A stretch of 7,555 nt of DNA, from NCBI GenBank assembly GCA_003646715.1, contig QMLL01000071.1, positions 1 through 7,555 on the forward strand, given 5' to 3'. Both the position numbers and the translations under genes were made by a program. Shown here one piece after another: positions 1-5,962 of this stretch. Source of the DNA: Deltaproteobacteria bacterium. GTDB taxonomy: Bacteria; Desulfobacterota; Syntrophobacteria; B119-G9. A model generated the notes under the pieces. It worked only from the letters and a program-made list of their open reading frames with translations, was not told the origin of the DNA and did no database searches. Position 1 is the first letter of the stretch; each line of letters begins with the position of its first letter.

Positions 1-155
1 CCTTGAGCCAGAAGGAGTTGTCGATTATACCAACTTCTGATCTTGTCCCTCCAAAATGATCGGTACTCCCATTCCTTCAAGAGAAGGAATCTTAGAAAGT
101 CAGTGCGACCTTTTTCCTGATATGCTCTAATTAATGTTTTGAATTTTGACAGCAT
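1..155 (-). CDS. Start of an unidentified gene, cut by the left edge
   Basis: An open frame begins with ATG at 155 and runs without a stop for 51 codons to the window edge. The protein starts MLSKFKTLIRAYQEKGRT and continues with a strongly basic, aromatic-rich stretch (about residues 24-47: several Leu/Phe, then Trp, Tyr, Arg) that looks like real coding sequence. It starts only 16 bases after the stop of the SGNH gene on the same strand, so it is probably the next gene of the same transcription unit. I see no good Shine-Dalgarno; the bases before the ATG read GGGTAGCTCCTGT. Too little is present to name a family. A sugar-modifying enzyme such as a methyltransferase would fit the neighbourhood, but that is a guess. 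An 8-bp inverted repeat at 71-90 lies inside the coding region. Confidence 0.7.
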   Translation of the reverse strand, partial: MLSKFKTLIRAYQEKGRTDFLRFLLLKEWEYRSFWRDKIRSWYNRQLLLAQ

Positions 156-171
156 ACAGGAGCTACCCAAT

Positions 172-1074
172 TTACTGAAATACTTTCTCAAGCACAGGAA
201 AAACAATAGGATCAAGAGCTTCAGAATATGCTTTACTGACAAGATGTAGACCATCCTGGCGAGCATACTCCCTTTTCAAATAATGCATCTCGGATCCATC
301 TTCTAATGCCTTTTGCAAGTCAAGAACAGCAATTCTCTTTTTTCTAGCAAAATTTCTGATAAACTCGTTAAATTCGTTGATAGATTTCATCCGCCCAGAG
401 TACTTCAAGTCATTTTCCCGCGTTACAGGAGCACACGTAGCAAGTATGGGAATTACGCCATTATTACTGAGCAATCTCACCCACTCTTCAATCTTGGTTA
501 CATTTTCTTTCAGCTCTCTTGGAAAGTAGGCAGCGCATTCTTTTATTATGACTGCATCGGGCTTAATCTTTGAAGAAAGGAGCTTTCTTATTGTTTTCTC
601 TTTATCAAAGCCTTCTTTACCCATTCTATAGCCTAGCACAAACCCATCGTCCTTTAAGCGTTTAGGCAAACCGGGGAGATTCCAGGAATATCCAACTGAA
701 GCCCCGACAAGAACAATGTATGGCCTGTTCTTGGTTTCTATCTCAAAAATCTTTGGACGGTATTTGATTTTTCCCAATAGATCCTTTCTGAATACGGCAA
801 CACTATAGCGTGTCTCAGGAGTTAAGCCTGAAATAAGAGTTTCTTTTGTATCTCCAGGAAGGGTAGTTTGTAATTGAGAACTGCCAGAACTTTTGATCGT
901 TATACCAAGATCCCTGGTAACCCACTCCGTTTTGTTTATTATGCCTACCGAGTCAAATCGAGGAACTACTTCGATATCATAAGGGAGATCTTTCCTAATC
1001 ATATCACCTCCTGCTACCAATATCGCAAATAGAGCAACGAAACCCAGAATTGCCAAGATCACATACTTACGCAT
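172..1074 (-). CDS. Membrane-anchored SGNH/GDSL-type hydrolase candidate with an Fn3-like N-terminal region
   Basis: The 300-residue protein begins with a charged tip (MRKY) and one hydrophobic segment at about residues 4-22. It has no clear signal-peptidase site, so it is probably a signal anchor that places the rest outside the cytoplasmic membrane. Residues about 30-113 resemble a fibronectin-III-like beta domain, with the signature ISGLTPETRYSVAV near 81-94. The SGNH part starts at about 118. VLVGASVGYSW (121-131) is a block-I-like nucleophile region with Ser126, and DGLHLV (274-279) supplies the Asp274/His277 pair of block V. The usual block-III GxND is not obvious; that region reads KECAAYFP (178-185). 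By family, such proteins remove or transfer acyl groups on carbohydrates. Within a polysaccharide cluster I infer a glycan acyl-esterase, with unknown substrate. The ATG start is supported by AGGTGA four bases upstream. Confidence 0.78.
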   Translation of the reverse strand: MRKYVILAILGFVALFAILVAGGDMIRKDLPYDIEVVPRFDSVGIINKTEWVTRDLGITIKSSGSSQLQTTLPGDTKETLISGLTPETRYSVAVFRKDLLGKIKYRPKIFEIETKNRPYIVLVGASVGYSWNLPGLPKRLKDDGFVLGYRMGKEGFDKEKTIRKLLSSKIKPDAVIIKECAAYFPRELKENVTKIEEWVRLLSNNGVIPILATCAPVTRENDLKYSGRMKSINEFNEFIRNFARKKRIAVLDLQKALEDGSEMHYLKREYARQDGLHLVSKAYSEALDPIVFPVLEKVFQ

Positions 1075-1078
1075 TTTA

Positions 1079-1084
1079 TCACCT
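1079..1084 (-). promoter_or_regulatory. Ribosome binding site of the SGNH gene
   Basis: AGGTGA on the minus strand ends four bases before the ATG at 1074 and matches the 16S rRNA tail. It supports this start and lies in the 51-base gap after the upstream glycosyltransferase stop. Six bases of it are complementary to the octamer arrays found elsewhere in the cluster. Confidence 0.65.
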
Positions 1085-1125
1085 ATCTTTGTGAGAAGTG
1101 AAAGAGAAGTCTTATAGGTCCTTTA

Positions 1126-2244
1126 CTATCCATACAAAAGTCTTTTGTATAATGAAATGTGTTTTTCTACCATCTTAGTAGTACTGAACTTCTCCTGAGC
1201 TACCCTTTTCCCTTCCACTCCCATTTTTCTTGCTAAATTTTCATTATGAAGCAATTCAGAAATCCTCTGAGCCAAAAGTTCAATCTTTCCAGGTGCCACT
1301 AGAAACCCAGTAACACCATCAATAACAACTTCTTTGTTGCCACCAACATCCGTGGCTACCACAGGCTTCCCTGCTATCATATATTCAATTAATGCGTTTG
1401 ATAGGCCCTCTGTCTCAGAGCACAGGATGCACACTGAACATTCTTTGAGTATATTGCCGATATCTTGCCTCTGGCCAAGAAAATGGACCGATTGCTCCAA
1501 TCTTAGAAACTGCGTAACTTCTTCCAGCTTACGTCTCTCACAGCCATCACCCACCAGAACCAAGTGAACATCGACATGGTTTTGTTTCACAAGAGCAAAA
1601 GCTTGCAAAGCATCCAAATGTCGTTTCCACGGGTTAAAATTTGCAACCATTCCTATAACCGGGGAGTTGGAGGGAATCGTGAGTTCATTCTTCAACGAGA
1701 TATTCTTCTTTCCACAGGAATCCATGTGGTCACAACCATTATAAATAATAACAGTCTTTTGGCAGGGAGAGCTTCCAATGTTACCTCTTAAAGACTCTCT
1801 TACAGCCTCGGAATTAGCTACAATCGAATCAATAAAACGGTCAACAGCCTTCACTAATCTGACCTGCTTCGAGGAATATAAGAAACCCTGATCCCGCCTT
1901 GAGACCACCACTTTTGTCCCGGCCATCTTACAGAAGAGGGGCGCAAAAATGGAAGCGTCTGGGAAAAATATATGTGACAATTTGAATGAGTTATTGCGTA
2001 GCATACTTGCAAGACGGAAACCTTTCAAAACGGTGTCGATGCTCATCAGCTTGGGGATATTAAGAACATGGACTGGACACAAATTAAAGCCATTTTGAAT
2101 GTAGGAGGAATCACGCAAGACAAATAATTCTGGTTGAAAATTATGATTCCTCAAGCCACTTATGAGATACTGTATTTGCTTCTCGGTACCCGCTATTGGC
2201 CCCAGATATTCATCAATGATAAAAGCTATTTTGTGAGTCAACAT
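1126..2244 (-). CDS. Family-4 glycosyltransferase (GT-B fold), second copy
   Basis: This 372-residue cytoplasmic protein has the two-domain layout of family-4 retaining glycosyltransferases, which move a sugar from a nucleotide-sugar donor to a growing glycan. The N-terminal acceptor domain starts with a beta strand (IAFIIDEYLGPIAGTEKQI, 6-24) carrying the glycine-containing loop, followed by SRRDQG at 115-120 and the domain boundary NGCD at 169-172. The donor domain has MVANFNPWKRH at 199-209, a variant of the usual GRL-x-x-x-KG, with Lys207 as the likely phosphate-binding residue. The E-x7-E motif is Glu279/Glu287 in TEGLSNALIEYM, followed by VATDVGGNKEVV. Length is normal and nothing looks broken. 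The ATG at 2244 is preceded by AGGTGA at very short spacing. Donor and acceptor cannot be told from sequence. A hairpin and a 98-base gap separate it from the upstream amidotransferase gene. Confidence 0.95.
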   Translation of the reverse strand: MLTHKIAFIIDEYLGPIAGTEKQIQYLISGLRNHNFQPELFVLRDSSYIQNGFNLCPVHVLNIPKLMSIDTVLKGFRLASMLRNNSFKLSHIFFPDASIFAPLFCKMAGTKVVVSRRDQGFLYSSKQVRLVKAVDRFIDSIVANSEAVRESLRGNIGSSPCQKTVIIYNGCDHMDSCGKKNISLKNELTIPSNSPVIGMVANFNPWKRHLDALQAFALVKQNHVDVHLVLVGDGCERRKLEEVTQFLRLEQSVHFLGQRQDIGNILKECSVCILCSETEGLSNALIEYMIAGKPVVATDVGGNKEVVIDGVTGFLVAPGKIELLAQRISELLHNENLARKMGVEGKRVAQEKFSTTKMVEKHISLYKRLLYG

Positions 2245-2245
2245 T

Positions 2246-2251
2246 TCACCT
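2246..2251 (-). promoter_or_regulatory. Ribosome binding site of the second family-4 glycosyltransferase
   Basis: AGGTGA on the minus strand lies one base before the ATG at 2244, closer than the usual 5-8 bases. The preceding bases (GATAGGTGA) are the same as those before the SGNH gene, so both sites may be used in the same way. No other in-frame ATG nearby fits the family's N-terminus. Confidence 0.5.
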
Positions 2252-2309
2252 ATCTAATGCATCTTTTTTAGAAGTGCTGGAAAATAAAGGAAAAAGAGAA
2301 AAGGAAGAT

Positions 2310-2334
2310 TACCATTGCAACGAGTTCAATGGTA
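2310..2334 (-). terminator. Hairpin after the amidotransferase gene, possible terminator or attenuator
   Basis: On the minus strand TACCATTG and CAATGGTA form a perfect 8-bp stem with a 9-base loop, starting 8 bases after the TGA of the amidotransferase gene. It is followed by a pyrimidine-rich stretch (CTTCCTTTTCTCTTTTTCC) rather than a pure T run. The stem has few GC pairs, so it may terminate weakly or act as a 3' stabiliser between two co-transcribed genes. Confidence 0.4.
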
Positions 2335-2342
2335 CCGGCAAC

Positions 2343-4247
2343 TCAAAACACACACTCAGCTTTCTTCACCCATTTCTGGAACATAATTATAGCGAAAATC
2401 AACTTATCGTGCCGATCTTGCAATCTTATATGCTCCTTCAATATGCGATCTACAAAGTTCCAATTCAGAATACCATATTTATCAATTTCCTGTTTTGAAA
2501 GAATGTGGTTGCAGAATGACTTTAAATCTTGTTGAAGCCACGTTGCCATGGGAGAAGAGAACCCCTGCTTTCTGTGGTAGATCACTTCTTTAGGAAGGTA
2601 TTTCAGAGCTGCTTTTTTTAGCAAGAATTTCTTCTCTAACCATCTTATCTTGTATTTTGATGGAATTGTAACGCAAAATTCTACTAGCTTATGATCTGTA
2701 AACGGGACACGAAGCTCAAGCGAGTGATGCATACCTATCCTGTCTGTAAGGGCTAGAATATCTTCTGGTAAATATGTTTTGAAATCTTGGTAAAGAGCTC
2801 TATCGAGCGGATCGGTTGACGTGTTATCAGAATTATAATGAGATGAAACCAAGTCAAGGGTATGCTCAAAATGTATCTTGTTCGCCACGCCCTTGGTATA
2901 AAGTTTTGCTCTATCGAACATGTCCATAGTCGTGACGTAACTTGCATATCTCTCCTTTAGCGGCAGTGTTGATGCATGTATAAACCTCTTGATATGATTA
3001 ATAGTATTGGTACCGTTTTTGCTTTCAGGTAGAAGGCGTATCGAGGGTTGAATTATAGACCGAGTAAGGAACATGGGAACATAATCATACAACATGCTCA
3101 AGCGAAAACCTAAATATCTTTCATAGCCGGCGAAAAGTTCATCTCCGCCCAGACCTGTTAGGACAACAGTCACCTTTTTTTTGGCAGCCTTGCATATATA
3201 AAATGAAGGAATAACGGAATCATCTGCAAAGGGCTCGTCAAACGCATCAGTGAGTGAATCCAAAACGCTTTCTACATTTGGTTCGACTTCTATCATCTCA
3301 TAATTCAAATCATATTTCTCAGCAACAAGTTTTGCATAAGGTCTTTCGTCTAGGTAAGCGCCAATGTTACCTGAAAAACCGACAGTGAATGCGTTCACAG
3401 CATCCTCCACGTTAAGTGCCATCTGACTAACCACCATACTAGAATCAACACCACCACTTAGGAAACCACCCAAAGGGACTTCACTAATGAGTCTTGACTT
3501 TACAGCTTCTCGAAATAATTCTAAAAACCCGTCTAGGAAATATTTTTCAGGCTTGCCGAAGTCGGGCTCAAGTCTAACATCCCAATACTTTTTAATAACG
3601 ATATCCTTTTCATTTATCTTGATAAAATGCCCTGGGTTCAACTTATTGATGCCCTTGTAAATAGTTAGTGGGGCAGGAATATACAAATAGGCAAAATAGG
3701 CATCGAGAGCTTGGTAGTCCATTTCCCTTGATATGCTGGGGTACCTAAGTATGGCCTTAATCTCAGACGCAAAAACTATTTTTTCATTGTTTATGATACT
3801 GTAAAAGAGTGGCTTGACTCCAAGACGATCTCGCGATAGGAAAAGAGTCTTTCTTTTTGAATCCCAGATAGCAATTGCATACATGCCTCGTAAATGCGCG
3901 AGACAGCCTTCTCCGTAGTCCTCATAGAGATGGACAATAGTCTCAGTATCACTAGACGTGTAAAATTTATGTCCCTTTTTCTCCAGTAACTGTCGAAGTT
4001 CCTTGTAATTATAGATTTCACCATTAAAAACGGTCCAAATACTTTTATCCTCATTATGAATAGGTTGTTTCCCACTTGCCAAATCGATTATTGCAAGCCG
4101 CCTCATGGCCATACCAAAATTTCCGTCAACTAATACCCCCTCATCGTCAGGCCCCCTGTGAAGAAGGGTCTGATTCATCTCATGAAGAAGCTCTTTATTT
4201 ACCGGTTCCGATGTACCAAAATTATATATTCCACAAATTCCGCACAT
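2343..4247 (-). CDS. asnB: Glutamine-hydrolysing asparagine synthetase-type amidotransferase
   Basis: The 634-residue protein has the two-domain structure of class-II glutamine amidotransferases of the AsnB type. The N-terminal Ntn glutaminase begins Met-Cys-Gly-Ile-Cys-Gly; Cys2 becomes the nucleophile after Met removal. It also has HRGPDDEG (about 30-37), RRLAIIDL (49-56), FNGEIYNY (74-81) and SSDTET (98-103). The synthetase domain has the pyrophosphate loop SGGVDSS (264-270), GGDELFAGY (367-375) and LELRVPFTDH near 510-519. The family releases ammonia from glutamine and uses ATP to amidate a carboxylate. Polysaccharide clusters often carry such an enzyme, thought to amidate sugar acids or related groups, and the context favours that over a housekeeping role. 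An upstream TTG at 4256 would add three residues, but Cys must follow the initiator Met, so ATG 4247 is chosen. I see no strong Shine-Dalgarno. The gene is intact, and it lies 69 bases after the preceding glycosyltransferase stop. Confidence 0.95.
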   Translation of the reverse strand: MCGICGIYNFGTSEPVNKELLHEMNQTLLHRGPDDEGVLVDGNFGMAMRRLAIIDLASGKQPIHNEDKSIWTVFNGEIYNYKELRQLLEKKGHKFYTSSDTETIVHLYEDYGEGCLAHLRGMYAIAIWDSKRKTLFLSRDRLGVKPLFYSIINNEKIVFASEIKAILRYPSISREMDYQALDAYFAYLYIPAPLTIYKGINKLNPGHFIKINEKDIVIKKYWDVRLEPDFGKPEKYFLDGFLELFREAVKSRLISEVPLGGFLSGGVDSSMVVSQMALNVEDAVNAFTVGFSGNIGAYLDERPYAKLVAEKYDLNYEMIEVEPNVESVLDSLTDAFDEPFADDSVIPSFYICKAAKKKVTVVLTGLGGDELFAGYERYLGFRLSMLYDYVPMFLTRSIIQPSIRLLPESKNGTNTINHIKRFIHASTLPLKERYASYVTTMDMFDRAKLYTKGVANKIHFEHTLDLVSSHYNSDNTSTDPLDRALYQDFKTYLPEDILALTDRIGMHHSLELRVPFTDHKLVEFCVTIPSKYKIRWLEKKFLLKKAALKYLPKEVIYHRKQGFSSPMATWLQQDLKSFCNHILSKQEIDKYGILNWNFVDRILKEHIRLQDRHDKLIFAIIMFQKWVKKAECVF

Positions 4248-4316
4248 ATTACTCAATTTACCAAATTAGTTCTTGTGCAATAAGAAAGTTATTTCCAACC
4301 CCCTACTGCCCAAATA

Positions 4317-5468
4317 CTATGATCCTGTTGCATGTTTGTATAAACTTGAGTACCGCTTTGCCATCAGCCTGCTCGAGTACCGTTTCATGAAACGCTTTTC
4401 TGAATTTTGCGCAAGTTTTTCCCTCTTATAATGTGTCTTCCAGAATATTATAGCTTGAGCCAACTCTTTATGGTTGCGTCTTGGTACCAATATACCTAGA
4501 TCTTCGTTTCCAAGGATCTCAGGTATTCCTCCAACATTTGTGGCAATGATTGGTAAACCAATTCTTATGGCTTCCAGAATAGTCATGGGCAAACCTTCAG
4601 TTAGGGAAGGCAAAACAAATATATCAAAGTAAGTGAGACAGCTGCTGGCGCTTTCCTTGTACCCAGGTAGCATTACATAGGACTCCAAGTCCAGCTCTTT
4701 TATCTTTTTTTCAAGGCTGTTACGTTCGCCTCCTTCCCCAATAATGACCAACCTCACATCATGGCCTTTCTCTCTGATGATTTTGAGTGCATCAATTAAG
4801 TATGTGTAACCCTTTTCAGGGGATAGACGACCGATGGAGCCAAGGGTGAAACCATGGCGACAAAAGCTGAGGATGTGCTGATCGAGATCAGCAGCATCCG
4901 AGGGTGCGAAGGTGTGAGGGTGCGAAGGTGCGCTGTGAGAATCAATGGGGATGCCGTTATGGATGACGTGGACTCTGGAGTGGTTAAGGTGCTTGAATCG
5001 CGGATCTAACTTCATTGCGTTGCTTACAAACACAACCGCATCCATGAATCTGAGAGCCTTGGAATCCAACGATTCATACACACGCATTCTACTGAAGCCA
5101 TTGCCGGTACTTGTATAGCCATGGATAGTGGCAACCAATGGAGTTCCGCGGATTTTTTTGGGCATCAGGCCGAAAAGGATATTGCCCTTGTAACCGTGGG
5201 AATGGAGAATATCTACATCCTCTTTCCGTGCGAATTTCAGTATTTTCAATGCGCCCAGATAATTAGGTCCAGGAGTCATCCGAAATTTCTCAACCCTGAA
5301 ACCCCGCCTAATCGCTTCGGTCTCCAGAGCTTTTTCCTCAACACCCTTCTCACCAATGCTTGCAATAATCGGCTCAAGACCTTGTTTGATCTGCTCCGCT
5401 GCCAGGTTCAGGAGGACCATCTCTGCCCCGTAAAGGCCACCTGAGTCGATGATGTGGAGTACTTTCAC
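4317..5468 (-). CDS. Family-4 glycosyltransferase (GT-B fold) with a repeat-derived linker
   Basis: This 383-residue protein starts MKVLHIIDSGGLYGAEMVL, the typical N-terminal strand and glycine loop of family-4 glycosyltransferases. LHSHGYKGN is at 88-96, IHGYTS at 115-120 and the domain boundary VIHNGIPID at 168-176. The donor domain has GSIGRLSPEKGY at 210-221 and the E-x7-E motif in LTEGLPMTILEA (Glu291/Glu299), followed by NVGGIPEIL. It should transfer a sugar from a nucleotide donor to a lipid-linked glycan on the cytoplasmic side. Residues 177-200 form an unusual low-complexity linker (SHSAPSHPHTFAPSD and beyond) encoded by octamer repeats, at a position where the family tolerates length change, so the catalytic domains look intact. 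The start is GTG at 5468, with no recognisable Shine-Dalgarno because an octamer array ends 12 bases upstream. Donor and linkage are unknown. Confidence 0.94.
   Translation of the reverse strand: MKVLHIIDSGGLYGAEMVLLNLAAEQIKQGLEPIIASIGEKGVEEKALETEAIRRGFRVEKFRMTPGPNYLGALKILKFARKEDVDILHSHGYKGNILFGLMPKKIRGTPLVATIHGYTSTGNGFSRMRVYESLDSKALRFMDAVVFVSNAMKLDPRFKHLNHSRVHVIHNGIPIDSHSAPSHPHTFAPSDAADLDQHILSFCRHGFTLGSIGRLSPEKGYTYLIDALKIIREKGHDVRLVIIGEGGERNSLEKKIKELDLESYVMLPGYKESASSCLTYFDIFVLPSLTEGLPMTILEAIRIGLPIIATNVGGIPEILGNEDLGILVPRRNHKELAQAIIFWKTHYKREKLAQNSEKRFMKRYSSRLMAKRYSSLYKHATGS
4872..4898. repeat. Palindromic segment beside the octamer array, inside the glycosyltransferase gene
   Basis: GATGTGCTGATC and GATCAGCAGCATC are near-perfect inverted arms (one bulged base) joined by GA; the inner 8 bases pair perfectly. 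It encodes about residues 190-199 of the linker and ends two bases from the octamer array at 4901. Together they may be one inserted element of about 60-70 bases. Confidence 0.5.
4901..4932 (+). repeat. Octamer array (degenerate) inside the family-4 glycosyltransferase gene
   Basis: Four consecutive 8-base units, AGGGTGCG, AAGGTGTG, AGGGTGCG and AAGGTGCG, are variants of AAGGTGAG. On the coding strand they give the linker peptide SAPSHPHTFAP, a diverged form of the SPSHLLTF cycle. This copy is the most diverged, which suggests it is older than the arrays at 5481 and 6265. Confidence 0.8.
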
Positions 5469-5480
5469 AGTATGGACCAG

Positions 5481-5512
5481 AAGGTGAGAAGGTGAGAGGG
5501 TGAGAAGGTGCG
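5481..5512 (+). repeat. Octamer array between the four-helix gene and the first family-4 glycosyltransferase
   Basis: Four consecutive units, AAGGTGAG, AAGGTGAG, AGGGTGAG and AAGGTGCG, fill most of the 46-base gap. The array ends two bases before the stop of the four-helix gene on one side and lies 12 bases from the GTG start of the glycosyltransferase on the other. It occupies the place where a ribosome binding site would be expected. Confidence 0.9.
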
Positions 5513-5514
5513 CA

Positions 5515-5904
5515 TTAACCTTTTTTCGGAAAACAGAATCTGTCGGCCTTCCTTTCCATTGAATTTAGCATAGCGAGAATTTTCTCATATTCACTATCAA
5601 GCCGGTCAAATGTTTCGTTATTTATGTACCCACATGCAAGGCAAAAGTCCAGCCATGTCTGAGTTTCTGACGCTTCCTGCATGGCATCTGAAAGTTTGTT
5701 CACAAAAACCGCGCGATACCTTCTTTTACGCCATGCCTCAGCCAGATTCGAGCAAATCGATCTGGACGAGCGTCTGATTTGATCGGTCAGAGAAAATTTC
5801 TCATCTGGCGGGAATCTTTTTGAAAGTTGAAATATCTCCATTGCTGCTGCAAATGCCGCCTTATACACTTCGAGATCACGCACCGTTTCAATCTTGTTAG
5901 CCAT
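5515..5904 (-). CDS. Four-helix bundle protein (23S rRNA intervening-sequence family)
   Basis: The 129-residue all-helical protein has about four helices (10-29, 36-58, 62-92, 95-122) and the family hallmarks: DLEVYKAAF at 10-18, RFPPDEKFSLTDQIRRSSRSI at 30-50, NLAEAWRKRR at 53-62, and a LDFCLACGYI-type turn at 85-94. The family was first seen as ORFs inside 23S rRNA intervening sequences and is also common as stand-alone genes. Its biochemical role is not established; related bundles bind nucleic acid. Here it sits among polysaccharide genes with no obvious link to sugar chemistry, bracketed by facing octamer arrays, which suggests a passenger. The open frame extends upstream to 6015, but the ATG at 5904 is chosen because it follows GGGAAAGGA, gives the usual family length, and the extra 37 residues would be the antisense-frame end of the upstream gene plus repeat. 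It ends at TAA. Confidence 0.92.
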   Translation of the reverse strand: MANKIETVRDLEVYKAAFAAAMEIFQLSKRFPPDEKFSLTDQIRRSSRSICSNLAEAWRKRRYRAVFVNKLSDAMQEASETQTWLDFCLACGYINNETFDRLDSEYEKILAMLNSMERKADRFCFPKKG

Positions 5905-5922
5905 TTTTTCCTTTCCCAATCT

Positions 5923-5962
5923 CTCATCTTCCCACCATCCCACCTTCCCACGCTCACCCTTT
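5923..5962 (-). repeat. Octamer array in reverse orientation upstream of the four-helix gene
   Basis: On the plus strand the units read CTCATCTT, CCCACCAT, CCCACCTT, CCCACGCT and CACCCTTT, a degenerate 8-base period whose consensus is the reverse complement of AAGGTGAG. It therefore faces the array at 5481-5512 across the four-helix gene. Its GGGTGAGCG segment (minus strand) supplies the TGA stop of the family-2 glycosyltransferase at 5954-5956. Confidence 0.75.

Noticed and set aside
71..90. Perfect 8-bp hairpin (ATTCCTTC/GAAGGAAT, loop AAGA) as a terminator
   Set aside because: It lies inside the left-edge coding frame and is not followed by a T run on either strand.
4901..5962. Octamer arrays as a CRISPR array
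   Set aside because: Units are 8 bases in direct tandem, with no 25-40 base repeats, no unique spacers and no cas genes.
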